From UBA11663 sp049616325 (GTDB lineage Bacteria; Bacteroidota; Bacteroidia; Flavobacteriales_D; Sanyastnellaceae), in assembly GCA_049616325.1 (NCBI GenBank), contig JBMZHG010000010.1:1-64000 (forward strand): DNA of 64,000 bases. The letters run 5' to 3'. The notes under the pieces are model-generated. The model did not search any database and had not been told where the DNA came from. It saw only the letters and a program-made list of their open reading frames with translations. How positions within the stretch are numbered: position 1 is the stretch's first letter; every line of letters starts with the position of its first letter. The position numbers and the translations under genes were made by a program. Positions 17,551-26,595 of the stretch are shown here, one piece after another.

Positions 17551-20435
17551 TGGCCCGCACGATTTCACGCGACACACCTACCTTGACAGGCCCTTCGTTT
17601 TTGGACGAGGTGCTCGAAGCCATCGTGGCGCATCCCCTTTGCGAGGCCAAGGCGTTGCACCGGTTGGCCGTGGTGGTTCCAAGTCACCGTGCGATGGCCC
17701 GACTTCGAAACGCATTGAAAGTCCGGTTGGACGGCCCTGCCCGCCTCCCGAAGTTCCATGCCCTTGCCGGGTTTGTGGAGTCCTCTTCGCCCTGGTCTGC
17801 CGCCGACCCCCTCGAGGTGCTTGCCCGGTTCTTTCACCTCGTGCACGGGGAACAGCCCGAGCTCACCTTCGACCGCTTCGTCCCTTGGGCGACGGTGGTG
17901 CTGGGCGACTTTGCTGCCGTGGATCACGAGTTGGCGGACGTGGACACCGTGTTCCAAAACCTCGCCGACATCCAGGGGATTGAAGATTGGAGTTTTGGCG
18001 AAGACGCGTGGTCGGAAGACCAAAAAGCGTTTGAACGCCAATGGCGCCGCCTTCCCGGGCTGTACCGGCAATTGAACGAAGCCCTGTTGGCCGACGGGCT
18101 GGCCACGCGCGCGCAGCTGACGCGCCGGGTGGCCGAAGGCGAGGGGCAGTTGGACGTCGATCACGTGCTGGCCGCTGGACTTGCAACGCTGAGCCACGCC
18201 GAATGGACGTGCCTTCAACGTTGGGACAAGTCCGGGAGGCTCACCGTGCTTTGGGACGCCGATGCGGCCTACGTCGACGACCCGCACAACGAGGCGGGTC
18301 TGTTTGTTCGGAAGCTGCGTGGCGACGCCGGGGCGTTCCCGCGGGCGTCGATCGCGTCGAAGCCTCCCCGGGTCCACGCGGTGTCGTGTTCGAGCACTGT
18401 CAGCCAAACCCAGTACGTCCGAGACGTGCTGGTCAACCTGTCACCCGAAGAACTCGACCGCACCTTGGTGGTCTTGCCGGACGGAAGCAGCCTGGGCACC
18501 TTGCTTCAGGCTCTTCCCCACCAAGAACGTGGCATCAACGTGACCATGGGCGTGGCGCTTCACGAAACGCCCGTGGTGTCGTTTGTTGAACACCTGTTCC
18601 TCATGCTTGAAACGCAAGGAAGCGGGTGGCGAATGGAACACATTCAAGCCCTGCATGCCCACCCCGTCATGCTCCACGTGGCCCAGGACCGATGGCAACG
18701 GCAACAAGAAGGACGGGCCATCCACAAGCTGACCAAAGCCCACCGAGCTTGGGTCAAACCTGAGGATTTTGAGGCCAACGACGCCAATGCTTGGGCCACC
18801 GAACTCAGGCAGCTCACTGCGTTGAAGGTTCAAGATGCCTCGGATTTTTTGGAGGCGATCGGGACGTGGGCCGAGGGGCTCGAACGACGCATGGAATCGT
18901 TGCCCGCCACGTTGGATGAGCGCGGAGCAAATCCCGTGTCGGAGGAAGACGTCGCGCGCGAGGTGCCTTGGATTCCGGCAGGGTGGCGTCGTTTTCGGAC
19001 GGTGCTGGCCGTGCTTCGCCGGCTTCAGGAGGCGCACGCGCCCATGGCGCATGCTCGCGAAGCTCGCGCCATGACGCGTCGCCTCCTCCGCCAGGAACGC
19101 ATTGACCTCCTGGGCGAGCCCAACCAGGGACTCCAAATCATGGGGCTGACCGAGACGCGCGCCCTCGACTTCGACCGGGTCTTGGTCCTGGACATGAACG
19201 AGGGCACGGTCCCCCAAACTTCCATGCCCGACAGCTTCCTCCCGCTCGACCTCCGGCACGCCCTTCGCATGCCCGGACCCCGGGAACGGGAAGCGCGCTA
19301 CGCTTATTTGGTGCATCGGTTGATGAACCGCGCGAGCGAGATCCATTTGCTGCACCGCGGGGCCTCGGACCGCAAAGACGGCGGCGAACCGTCGCGGTAC
19401 CTCATGCAACTCGAAGGTTCGTTCCACAAGCCCGACGGCACCCCGTACCTGAAGGTTGACCACGTCGTTCACCAGCTTCCATTGCCAAAGGCTCGTCCTG
19501 AGATTCCGGAACTGGCGGTCAGCGACGTGATGCGTGATCGATTGAAAGCTTGGTCCAGTGCAGGCATGTCTCCAAGCGCCATCAACACGCTTCTTCAGTG
19601 CCCACGCAACTTCGCGTACCGCTACCTCTACCGAATGGGCGAAGCCACCGAACTCCAAACCGCCATGGAAGCCAGCACTCTCGGAAGCATCGTTCACTGG
19701 GTCATGGAACACGGACTGAAGGAGGCTGAAGGCCAGGTGCTCCAACCCCGCCACCTTGAGAAGGTCAGGCTTTCTGTCCAAGAACTTCTTGAACAAGCGT
19801 TGGAGGAAGAATACAACGCATCGCTTGTGCAGCGCGGTGAAAACGTCCTTCAACTCGAAATTGCCCGGAGTACCATCCTGAAGTTTTTGCGTCAAGAAAC
19901 CCAAGAACTCGCGTCTGGAGAACCTGCCCCACTGCTTGTCGAACTCGAACAGGAACTCACGTCAACGCATCCCGGCACCGTCGCGGGGGATTTGGCGTTT
20001 CGTGGGTTCGCCGACCGACGGGAAGAAGTTCAAGGCATCCCCCGCGTCGTGGACTACAAAACGGGCAAAGTCGAGGCGCGCGATCTCAAGCTCAAGGGCG
20101 ATTGGACGGCTCAACTTGAAACCGGCGACAAAGGCAAAGCGCTGCAGCTGGTCGTCTACGCCGCAATGGTGTTGGCAACCCTTGACCAAGAAGCCCAAGA
20201 GCGCGGTGTGTTGGCGGCCATTCGCTCTGGACGCAACGTCCGTGAAGGCCTGCTGTCCTTGCACATCGACGGCGACCCGCTGATCAAACCCGCACACGTC
20301 TCGACGTTCCTCGGGTGGCTTGCCGACCAACTCGCTGGCTACGCCGCAGCCGACAATCACGTGGTTCACAACCCGGATTCTCGGTATTGCGAACATTGCG
20401 TGGTGCTCGATCCACTTGAAACCTTCAATTTCTGA
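17550..20435 (+). CDS. AddB-like PD-(D/E)XK nuclease, helicase-fold protein
   Basis: A 961-residue protein resembling the AddB/RexB half of the AddAB recombination nuclease. The N-terminus has the degenerate helicase start LAVVVPSHRAMARLRNAL. The middle has DFDRVLVLDMNEGTVPQ. The C-terminal nuclease has VVDYKTGK near residue 835 preceded by LAFRGFADR. Cys at LLQCPRNF (about 684) and YCEHC (about 946-949) fit the iron-sulfur cluster of AddB-type nucleases. The usual fourth Cys (after C-x2-C-x5) is absent because the protein ends soon after. The AddA-like partner is at 4196-7429. The gene overlaps the TPR gene by one base and is followed one base later by a flippase gene. Confidence 0.85.
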   Translation: MARTISRDTPTLTGPSFLDEVLEAIVAHPLCEAKALHRLAVVVPSHRAMARLRNALKVRLDGPARLPKFHALAGFVESSSPWSAADPLEVLARFFHLVHGEQPELTFDRFVPWATVVLGDFAAVDHELADVDTVFQNLADIQGIEDWSFGEDAWSEDQKAFERQWRRLPGLYRQLNEALLADGLATRAQLTRRVAEGEGQLDVDHVLAAGLATLSHAEWTCLQRWDKSGRLTVLWDADAAYVDDPHNEAGLFVRKLRGDAGAFPRASIASKPPRVHAVSCSSTVSQTQYVRDVLVNLSPEELDRTLVVLPDGSSLGTLLQALPHQERGINVTMGVALHETPVVSFVEHLFLMLETQGSGWRMEHIQALHAHPVMLHVAQDRWQRQQEGRAIHKLTKAHRAWVKPEDFEANDANAWATELRQLTALKVQDASDFLEAIGTWAEGLERRMESLPATLDERGANPVSEEDVAREVPWIPAGWRRFRTVLAVLRRLQEAHAPMAHAREARAMTRRLLRQERIDLLGEPNQGLQIMGLTETRALDFDRVLVLDMNEGTVPQTSMPDSFLPLDLRHALRMPGPREREARYAYLVHRLMNRASEIHLLHRGASDRKDGGEPSRYLMQLEGSFHKPDGTPYLKVDHVVHQLPLPKARPEIPELAVSDVMRDRLKAWSSAGMSPSAINTLLQCPRNFAYRYLYRMGEATELQTAMEASTLGSIVHWVMEHGLKEAEGQVLQPRHLEKVRLSVQELLEQALEEEYNASLVQRGENVLQLEIARSTILKFLRQETQELASGEPAPLLVELEQELTSTHPGTVAGDLAFRGFADRREEVQGIPRVVDYKTGKVEARDLKLKGDWTAQLETGDKGKALQLVVYAAMVLATLDQEAQERGVLAAIRSGRNVREGLLSLHIDGDPLIKPAHVSTFLGWLADQLAGYAAADNHVVHNPDSRYCEHCVVLDPLETFNF

Positions 20436-20436
20436 C

Positions 20437-21936
20437 ATGGGCATCGTTGCCAAACAATCTGCTCGCAACACCGTCGCCCTCGCCGCAGGGCTTTTGTTGG
20501 GTGCCGTCAACACGATGTACGTGTTGCCTAAAGCGTTTGAGGGATTCGAAGAAGGGTGGGGATTGCTTCGAATCTTGAGCGCGTGGGGCACCATTTTGGC
20601 CCAAATCCTCGCCCTTGGAACCCCAAGCACCATGCTTCGGTTTTTGCCGCAAGCCCAAGGAGACTCGAAGCGGGAAAACGCCATGCTGAGCACACTGCTC
20701 ATCCTCCCTGCCGCAGCCCTCGCCTTGGTTGGGGTGGCGTCAACCTTTGTGGGCAGCGACGTTTTGCTGGCACTTGATGCCAATGCCGGGTGGCTGCTTC
20801 AAGATCGCATGGGTGCGTTTTTGTTCATGGCCAGCGCTTACTTGGCCATGTTCTTGCTCCGAGCTGCCTTGGTTCACCGCATGCGTACGGTGGTGGTCAC
20901 CGTCATTCAAGAGGTTTGGCTCAAAGGGACTTACCTGGTGTTGGCCATTGTGTACCTCAAAGGCCTCATGCCGTTTGAGACGTTTTTCACGTGGTTCATG
21001 TACAGCTACGCTGCAGCTGTGGTGTTCATGCTTTCCGAAGCCTGGAGCAGCGGCGTGCGCTTGGGCCGCCCCGACCTTCGAAAAGACGTGGGGCCGTTCC
21101 TGGAATTTGGGATGTACGCCCTGTGGAACAACGGCACCCGTGTGGTCGCCAAGAACCTGGATTTCGTGATGGTGGGGGCGTTGCTTGGCTTGGCCGCAGT
21201 TCCGCGCTACACCTTCGCCTTTTTCATCGCCACGGTGGTTGCCATGCCTGTGCGTGCCATGGGGCCCATCCTTCGCTCCCTCACTTCCCGAGCCGTGGCC
21301 CAACATGGGCCGGAGAAAAGTGGACCAGAATTGCAGCAGTCCGCCCGAGTGCAGCTGGCCATCACCGCGGCGCTTCTTGTGTCCATTTTCGTGGGCATGC
21401 CCGCGCTCGACCTGGCCTTGCCTGAGAACTACCAAGGCTTGAAGTGGGTGGTGCTGGCCGTCGGACTCTCCTACGTTGCGGAGGCTTCGGGTGGAACTGC
21501 AGGAGCCGTCCTCAACTTTTCCTCTCGTTACAGGCTTGCCTTGCCGATCAACCTCGGACTCGTGGTCATGACCGTGGCCACAAACTACCTCTTCATGCAA
21601 GTCCTTGGGTGGGGCATTGAAGGAGCTGCCGTCGCGACCGCCTTAACGGGCTTTTGGAATGTGGGGTGGCGCACCAGCTTGATGTGGCGCCTGTTTCGAA
21701 TTCACCCCATTTCCCGCGCCTGGATCGGCATTGTGGTGGTTTCGGTTCTGTTGGCCGTGGGCTCCACCTTTCTCGATGTGCCTGAATTCGTTGTGCAAGG
21801 CGACAAAGCGCTGCAACTCGCCTACGCCCTCGGATTGGGAGGGTCTGCAGGAGGCTTGTTGCTCGGCCTTTCGTGGGCGACCGGCGGCCTGCCTGAGCTG
21901 ACCTCGGAAGTCCAAAAACGCCTCAAGCGAGGCTGA
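20437..21936 (+). CDS. Polysaccharide flippase (Wzx/MATE-like) membrane protein
   Basis: A 499-residue integral membrane protein with about 12-14 hydrophobic segments, beginning MGIVAKQSARNTVALAAGLL. That is the typical opening of lipopolysaccharide/O-antigen flippases of Bacteroidota: a first helix with conserved N-T, then YVLPKAF. The longer open frame from 20320 lies inside the AddB-like gene; ATG 20437 fits the family start and follows the upstream stop by one base. Likely role: moving lipid-linked sugar precursors across the inner membrane. The substrate is unknown, and no glycosyltransferases are nearby. Confidence 0.88.
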   Translation: MGIVAKQSARNTVALAAGLLLGAVNTMYVLPKAFEGFEEGWGLLRILSAWGTILAQILALGTPSTMLRFLPQAQGDSKRENAMLSTLLILPAAALALVGVASTFVGSDVLLALDANAGWLLQDRMGAFLFMASAYLAMFLLRAALVHRMRTVVVTVIQEVWLKGTYLVLAIVYLKGLMPFETFFTWFMYSYAAAVVFMLSEAWSSGVRLGRPDLRKDVGPFLEFGMYALWNNGTRVVAKNLDFVMVGALLGLAAVPRYTFAFFIATVVAMPVRAMGPILRSLTSRAVAQHGPEKSGPELQQSARVQLAITAALLVSIFVGMPALDLALPENYQGLKWVVLAVGLSYVAEASGGTAGAVLNFSSRYRLALPINLGLVVMTVATNYLFMQVLGWGIEGAAVATALTGFWNVGWRTSLMWRLFRIHPISRAWIGIVVVSVLLAVGSTFLDVPEFVVQGDKALQLAYALGLGGSAGGLLLGLSWATGGLPELTSEVQKRLKRG

Positions 21937-21942
21937 CGCGAC

Positions 21943-22389
21943 TTACTCCGTCACGCGGTACCACTCTTGCGTACGGAACAGGAACAGAATGTAGCCTCGC
22001 ACCTTGAGGGTGTCGTAATCGTCGTCTTCAAACCACATCTCGCAATCGTAGACGCTGCCCTTCTTGGGGTCGCAAATCGTGCCGTCTTCCCACTCCCACT
22101 CTTCATCGAGCTTCATGTCGCGGACAATCTCCATGCCGAGCACACGCTTGTCCTTGCGGTCGTCGTCGCAGAGGTCGCAATACGGGTCCTGTTCTTCTTC
22201 GGGCAAGCGGAACAACTCCACAATCGTGCCGTAGTACTTGCCGTCGCGCTCCGTGATTTCCACGATGCTCTTGATGCGGCCTGTTTCGTCGTCTTTGGTC
22301 TTCCACTTGCCGAGCAAGGGATTGCTTTGCGCCCAGGCGGCACCCATTCCGAGCACCAAGGCCAAACCGAGGGAGAGAAGTTGCTTCAT
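21943..22389 (-). CDS. DUF2147 family secreted protein
   Basis: A 148-residue exported protein with signal peptide to AWAQ and the DUF2147 core: LLGKWKTKDDETGRIKSIVEI, DGKYYGTIVEL, CDLCDDDRKDKRVLGMEIV, then WEDGTICDPKKGSVYDCEM and LKVRGYILFLFRTQEW at the C-terminus. DUF2147 proteins are small envelope beta-barrels of unproven function. The CDLCDD Cys pair and acidic runs are notable. Six bases separate its stop from the convergent flippase stop. A TACTTTGG box lies four bases upstream of the ATG. Confidence 0.93.
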   Translation of the reverse strand: MKQLLSLGLALVLGMGAAWAQSNPLLGKWKTKDDETGRIKSIVEITERDGKYYGTIVELFRLPEEEQDPYCDLCDDDRKDKRVLGMEIVRDMKLDEEWEWEDGTICDPKKGSVYDCEMWFEDDDYDTLKVRGYILFLFRTQEWYRVTE

Positions 22390-22443
22390 GTTGCCAAAGT
22401 ACTCCAGCGACTTACGTGGGCAACCAAGGGAAAGAGAAGTTGC

Positions 22444-23394
22444 TCAAGTCGATTTGTCAGAAAAGCGCTCCGCCGCTTCACGGCGGGCTTTTTCAATGCT
22501 CGCGTCCAACTCAAATCCCAAGATCAAGACTGCGCTGTTCGCGTTCACCCATACCAGCAAAAGCATGAGCGTCCCAAGCGATCCGTAAAGCCGGTTGTAC
22601 GTGTTGAGTTGCGCAATAAAAAAGCTGAAGCCCACAGAAAGCAAAACCGTGAGAACGGTGGTCATGGCTGCACCAGGCGTTGCAGTGCGCCATTTCATGC
22701 GGTCCCAATGCCCCACGTTGTAAAGCAACGTGACTGAGCTGTAAATGAGCAGCAAGGCCCCTACCCACCGGGCGAGGTTGAACCATTTCAGCGACTCCCC
22801 TGGCAGCCAGCCGTTGTCGGAGGTCCACTGAAGAATGTCGCCGCTGAAACCGATCAACAACACCGCGATGCCCAGCATTACCACGAGCAAAACCAACAGG
22901 AACATGGACCAAATGCGAATGAGCCAGGGGTTGCCTTTTTGGTCAAGCAACGCACTCTCGTTGAACCCCGACAGCACGGCATGAACGCTGCTTGAGGCGT
23001 AATACAGCGTCAGCACGAAACCCACCGAAAGAAGCGCTCCTTGCGTCTTGCCCAACAAATCCTCCACCGTCTGCTCAAACAGCCCCACCGTGTCTCCAGG
23101 GAACATGAACCTCAGCGCGTCCATCACCGCCTCCGTCTCAAGCGGGGTGTGCGGCAACACGCTCAAAACGAAAATGACCGCAGGGAAAAAGGCCAGAAAC
23201 AAGCGAAAGGAAATGGCCGCTGCCCGTGTCGCGACCGCCCCGTTGATCAGGCCCACCAGGAAAAAGCGCATCACGTCGTACACGTTCATGCCTTCTTGCC
23301 CCCACGGTTGCAGGGTGCGCAAAAACGCCTGCAACCGCTGCACGAGGCGACGGGACGCCAACCACGTAAACACAGGTCCGTCGGGCAAGCTCAT
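22444..23394 (-). CDS. YihY/virulence factor BrkB family membrane protein
   Basis: A 316-residue inner membrane protein with the family features: RAAAISFRLFLAFFPAVIFV in the first helix, LYYASSSVHAVLSGFN, and about six transmembrane helices with a final GTLMLLLVWVNANSAVLILG. The cellular role of the family is not settled; the historical label as ribonuclease BN was an error. The start overlaps the end of nadC by four bases (ATGA), so it is translationally coupled to it. Confidence 0.93.
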   Translation of the reverse strand: MSLPDGPVFTWLASRRLVQRLQAFLRTLQPWGQEGMNVYDVMRFFLVGLINGAVATRAAAISFRLFLAFFPAVIFVLSVLPHTPLETEAVMDALRFMFPGDTVGLFEQTVEDLLGKTQGALLSVGFVLTLYYASSSVHAVLSGFNESALLDQKGNPWLIRIWSMFLLVLLVVMLGIAVLLIGFSGDILQWTSDNGWLPGESLKWFNLARWVGALLLIYSSVTLLYNVGHWDRMKWRTATPGAAMTTVLTVLLSVGFSFFIAQLNTYNRLYGSLGTLMLLLVWVNANSAVLILGFELDASIEKARREAAERFSDKST

Positions 23395-24263
23395 GGGTCG
23401 AGGGTCGCGTGAGATTTGAGGGACAAGTCGAGGCTCTTGACACTGTGGGTCAACGCCCCCATCGAAACGAAGTCCACGCCCGCTTCGCCGTAAGCTCGGA
23501 GGTTGGTCAAGTCAATTCCTCCCGACGCCTCAAGGGGGATTCGACCTTCCACGTGCCTCACCGCCGCGGCCACTTCGTCGGGCGAGAAATTGTCCAGCAA
23601 CAGGCGCGTCAGTTCAAGACCTTCCGCTTCTCCCGCGGAAAGCGCTTCGTTCAGTTCCTCCATCGAACGCACTTCCACGACGACTGGCACCTCGGGTTCC
23701 CCCGAAGCGAAGTAGCGTTTGACGCCGACAAGGGCCAAAGTCATGCTTCCACAGTAATCCACGTGGTTGTCCTTGATCAGAATCATGTCGTACAACCCCA
23801 TGCGGTGGTTGACACCGCCGCCGGCGCGTACCGCCCATTTTTCAAACGACCGCAAGCCTGGCGTGGTTTTTCTCGTGTCGAGGACCCTGGTGGGCGTGCC
23901 CGAGAGCACGTCCATAGCCCGTCGGGTCGTGGTGGCAATGCCACTCATGCGCTGCATGAAATTCAACGCCAACCTCTCCGCAGCCAAAATGCTTCGTGCC
24001 TTCCCGTGAATGCGAATGACCACGTCCCCGACAGCCACCGTCGCCCCGTCCTCCACCCGGGCTTCAAAGGTCACCTCGGAATCGACGAGGCGAAAGACTT
24101 CTCGGGCCACTTCGATGCCCGCCACAACCCCTTCTTCTTTGGCCAAAATGAATCCTTCGTGCTGAAGCTCCTCAGGAACACTTGAGGCCGAAGTGCAATC
24201 TCCAGAACCCAAATCCTCCTCCAAGGCCCATTCGAGCATGCGCATCATGTCCTGATCCAACAT
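23391..24263 (-). CDS. nadC: Nicotinate-nucleotide diphosphorylase (carboxylating), quinolinate phosphoribosyltransferase
   Basis: Converts quinolinate and PRPP to nicotinate mononucleotide in de novo NAD synthesis. It has 290 residues, normal for the family. Signatures: ALEEDLGSGDCTS, KEEGVVAGIEVA, LNFMQRMSGIAT, the catalytic/binding block DTRKTTPGLRSFEKWAVRAG followed by GGVNHRMGLYDMILIKDNH, VEVRSMEELNEAL, and the C-terminal EASGGIDLTNLRAYGEAGVD. First gene of a minus-strand operon with yihY. Its leaderless-type promoter is back to back with that of rlmH. Confidence 0.97.
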   Translation of the reverse strand: MLDQDMMRMLEWALEEDLGSGDCTSASSVPEELQHEGFILAKEEGVVAGIEVAREVFRLVDSEVTFEARVEDGATVAVGDVVIRIHGKARSILAAERLALNFMQRMSGIATTTRRAMDVLSGTPTRVLDTRKTTPGLRSFEKWAVRAGGGVNHRMGLYDMILIKDNHVDYCGSMTLALVGVKRYFASGEPEVPVVVEVRSMEELNEALSAGEAEGLELTRLLLDNFSPDEVAAAVRHVEGRIPLEASGGIDLTNLRAYGEAGVDFVSMGALTHSVKSLDLSLKSHATLDP

Positions 24264-24267
24264 GCTG

Positions 24268-24275
24268 CGAAGATA
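24268..24275 (-). promoter_or_regulatory. Leaderless-type -7 box (TATCTTCG) of nadC
   Basis: TATCTTCG on the minus strand, then CAGC, then ATG 24263. It lies 7 bases from the oppositely oriented rlmH box, so the two promoters would compete for polymerase. Confidence 0.65.
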
Positions 24276-24282
24276 CCCGCTC

Positions 24283-24290
24283 TAACTTTG
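24283..24290 (+). promoter_or_regulatory. Leaderless-type -7 box (TAACTTTG) of rlmH
   Basis: A perfect TAnnTTTG, followed by CATC and ATG 24295. The expected transcription start coincides with the start codon. Confidence 0.7.
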
Positions 24291-24294
24291 CATC

Positions 24295-24771
24295 ATGCAA
24301 CTCAGTTTGATTGCCATAGGCACCACTTCGCAACCTTGGGTCAAAGACGGCGTAGAGATGTACAACACGCGCCTTGCGAGGTACACCAAATACCAGTACC
24401 TCGAAACCCCCAACCTCAAGGGGAAGCACGCCAAGGCTGACCCCGCCCGGGTGATGAAAGAGGAGGCTGCCGTGGCCGACAAACACCTTCAAGGCGTCGA
24501 CCACCTCATCCTCCTCGACGAACACGGCCCTCAAATGGGCTCCATCCAGTTGGCCCACCACCTCCAGGGCCTCATGAATCGGGGGCTGCGTCACACCGCC
24601 TTTCTGATTGGCGGTCCGTACGGGTTTGACCCGAGCCTGCGGGAACGAGCGCAAGGGTCGTGGTCGCTGAGCAAGCTCACCTTTCCCCACGAGTTGATTC
24701 GGATTTGTGCTGCGGAGCAACTCTACCGCGCCCACACCATCCTCAAGGGGGAGCCCTACCACCATCCCTGA
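24295..24771 (+). CDS. rlmH: 23S rRNA (pseudouridine1915-N3)-methyltransferase RlmH
   Basis: A SPOUT-fold methyltransferase of 158 residues that methylates pseudouridine 1915 in helix 69 of 23S rRNA on assembled 70S ribosomes, using S-adenosylmethionine. Visible: MQLSLIAIGTT, LILLDEHGPQMGS, FLIGGPYGFDPSL (knot/cofactor loop), and the strongly conserved C-terminus LTFPHELIRICAAEQLYRA followed by YHHP. Single gene, divergent from nadC, convergent with atpC through a shared hairpin. Confidence 0.97.
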   Translation: MQLSLIAIGTTSQPWVKDGVEMYNTRLARYTKYQYLETPNLKGKHAKADPARVMKEEAAVADKHLQGVDHLILLDEHGPQMGSIQLAHHLQGLMNRGLRHTAFLIGGPYGFDPSLRERAQGSWSLSKLTFPHELIRICAAEQLYRAHTILKGEPYHHP

Positions 24772-24775
24772 AACG

Positions 24776-24806
24776 AAACAACGCGACCCGAGGGGCCGCG
24801 TTGTTT
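24776..24806. terminator. Bidirectional terminator between rlmH and atpC
   Basis: A perfect 10-bp stem, AAACAACGCG (24776-24785) with CGCGTTGTTT (24797-24806), around an 11-base loop that can add three more C-G pairs. It sits between two convergent genes, and its A/T-rich arms can serve both directions. Confidence 0.75.
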
Positions 24807-24831
24807 ACGTTGGCGGTGGAAGGTCCTTCGC

Positions 24832-25065
24832 TTATTCTGCCAGAACCGTCACCACGTTGTTCAAGACTTCGACGCTTCCGCCTTTGACGTCAAACGTTTG
24901 GTCTCCTCCTGCGGTGCGAACAACCACTTCCCCCGCTTGAAGCGTCGTCACAAGGGCTGCGTGGTTGTTCAGGATGCCCAAGCTTCCGTCCGACCCAGGC
25001 AAGCCTACGTACGTGGCTTCTCCTGAGAAGAGTTTGGCGTCGGGTGTGAGAATGTCAACCGTCAT
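24832..25065 (-). CDS. atpC: F1Fo ATP synthase subunit epsilon
   Basis: A 77-residue epsilon subunit of the beta-sandwich-only type common in Bacteroidota; the C-terminal helical hairpin of E. coli is absent. Motifs: VDILTPDAKLFSGEATYVGL, GSLGILNNHAALVT, GGSVEVLNNVVTVL. The frame also opens with a GTG at 25074 that overlaps the atpD stop (GTGA). I prefer ATG 25065 because it aligns with the family start. It couples catalysis to rotation and can inhibit hydrolysis. It follows atpD directly; the other ATP synthase genes are not in the window. Confidence 0.95.
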   Translation of the reverse strand: MTVDILTPDAKLFSGEATYVGLPGSDGSLGILNNHAALVTTLQAGEVVVRTAGGDQTFDVKGGSVEVLNNVVTVLAE

Positions 25066-25070
25066 GGCAA

Positions 25071-26567
25071 TCACGCTTCAGCCAACATCTTTTCACCGGC
25101 CTCAATCACCTCCTCGATGTTGCCCTTCAAGTTGAAGGCCGCTTCGGGGTACTGGTCGAGTTCGCCTTCCAAAATCATGTTGAAGCCCTTGATGGTGTCT
25201 TCGATTGGAACGAGAACGCCTGGGATGCCGGTGAACTGCTCCGCCACGTGGAAGGGCTGAGAAAGGAAACGGCTGATGCGGCGAGCGCGGTTGACCGTCT
25301 GCTTGTCTTCTTCGCTCAATTCGTCCATCCCAAGGATGGCAATGATGTCCTGAAGTTCCTTGTAGCGCTGAAGCGTTTCTTTCACGCGCTCAGCCGTGGC
25401 GTAGTGCTCCTTGCCCACCACGTCGGGGGTCAAGATCCGGCTCGTGCTGTCGAGCGGGTCCACCGCGGGGTAGATGCCGAGAGAAGCAATCTTACGAGAC
25501 AACACCGTCGTCGCGTCCAAGTGGGCAAACGTCGTGGCAGGTGCAGGGTCAGTCAAGTCATCCGCAGGGACGTAGACGGCCTGCACGGAAGTGATTGAAC
25601 CGCGCTTGGTCGAGGTGATGCGCTCCTGCATCGCCCCCATTTCCGTGGCGAGCGTAGGTTGGTAACCCACAGCCGAAGGCATACGTCCGAGAAGTGCGGA
25701 CACCTCCGAACCGGCCTGCGTGAAACGGAAGATGTTGTCGATGAAGAAGAGGATGTCACGGCCGCCGCTCTGCTCGTCGCCGTCGCGGAAGTACTCCGCC
25801 ACCGTCAACCCAGAGAGGGCCACTCGTGCACGTGCCCCTGGAGGCTCGTTCATTTGGCCAAACACCAACGTCGCCTGGCTCTTCTCTAGCTCGGAGTTGT
25901 CCACCTTGCTCAAATCCCAGCCGCCGGCTTCCATGCTTTCGACGAACGCTTCGCCGTACTTGATGACACCAGATTCGATCATCTCGCGGAGGAGGTCGTT
26001 TCCTTCACGCGTGCGCTCACCCACACCGGCAAACACCGAGATGCCCTCGTAGCCCTTGGCGATGTTGTTGATGAGCTCCATGATCAACACCGTCTTGCCC
26101 ACACCTGCACCACCGAACAACCCAATCTTTCCACCCTTGGCGTAGGGCTCGATGAGGTCAATCACCTTGATGCCCGTGAACAAGACATCGGTCGACGTGC
26201 TCAAGTCTTCGAACTTCGGAGGAGCCTGGTGAATGGAACGGCCTTCGCCAAAAGTGCGGCCTTGAATGCCGTCGATGGCTTGACCCACCACGTTGAACAG
26301 GCCGCCCTTGATGCTCTCACCGGTAGGCATTGTGATGCCCGTGCCAGTCGCTTGCACAGACATGCCGCGGCTCAACCCTTCCGTTGCCTCCATGGAAATG
26401 GCGCGAACGGTATCTTCACCGATGTGCTTTTGGGTTTCGAGAATCAAGTTGCCTTCGGCACGCTCGACAACGAGGGCGTCGAGAATCTTGGGAAGAGCTA
26501 CCCCTTGTGGGAAGCGAATGTCAACGACCGGGCCGATGACTTGGGCAATGGTTCCTTGTGCGGACAT
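25071..26567 (-). CDS. atpD: F1Fo ATP synthase subunit beta
   Basis: The catalytic beta subunit, 498 residues. P-loop GGAGVGKTVLIMELI, the catalytic Glu region GVGERTREGNDL, ALSGLTVAEYFRD, Walker B DILFFIDNIFRFTQAG, SALLGRMPSAVGYQPTLA, and the C-terminal SQPFHVAEQFTG. Operon with atpC only, the split arrangement usual in Bacteroidota. A TATTTTTG promoter box lies about 28 bases upstream of the start, so this gene has a short leader, unlike its divergent neighbour ribF. Confidence 0.98.
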   Translation of the reverse strand: MSAQGTIAQVIGPVVDIRFPQGVALPKILDALVVERAEGNLILETQKHIGEDTVRAISMEATEGLSRGMSVQATGTGITMPTGESIKGGLFNVVGQAIDGIQGRTFGEGRSIHQAPPKFEDLSTSTDVLFTGIKVIDLIEPYAKGGKIGLFGGAGVGKTVLIMELINNIAKGYEGISVFAGVGERTREGNDLLREMIESGVIKYGEAFVESMEAGGWDLSKVDNSELEKSQATLVFGQMNEPPGARARVALSGLTVAEYFRDGDEQSGGRDILFFIDNIFRFTQAGSEVSALLGRMPSAVGYQPTLATEMGAMQERITSTKRGSITSVQAVYVPADDLTDPAPATTFAHLDATTVLSRKIASLGIYPAVDPLDSTSRILTPDVVGKEHYATAERVKETLQRYKELQDIIAILGMDELSEEDKQTVNRARRISRFLSQPFHVAEQFTGIPGVLVPIEDTIKGFNMILEGELDQYPEAAFNLKGNIEEVIEAGEKMLAEA

Positions 26568-26595
26568 TGGTGTGGTTTGCTTGTGAAATCGAGCA

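Noticed and set aside
16867..17577. Further upstream extension of murB to a start at 17577
   Set aside because: That stretch lies opposite the TPR gene and reads as shadow sequence; the natural start with a promoter box is ATG 16866.
25066..25074. GTG 25074 as the atpC start, overlapping the atpD stop (GTGA)
   Set aside because: Possible, but ATG 25065 aligns with the conserved family N-terminus; noted as an alternative.
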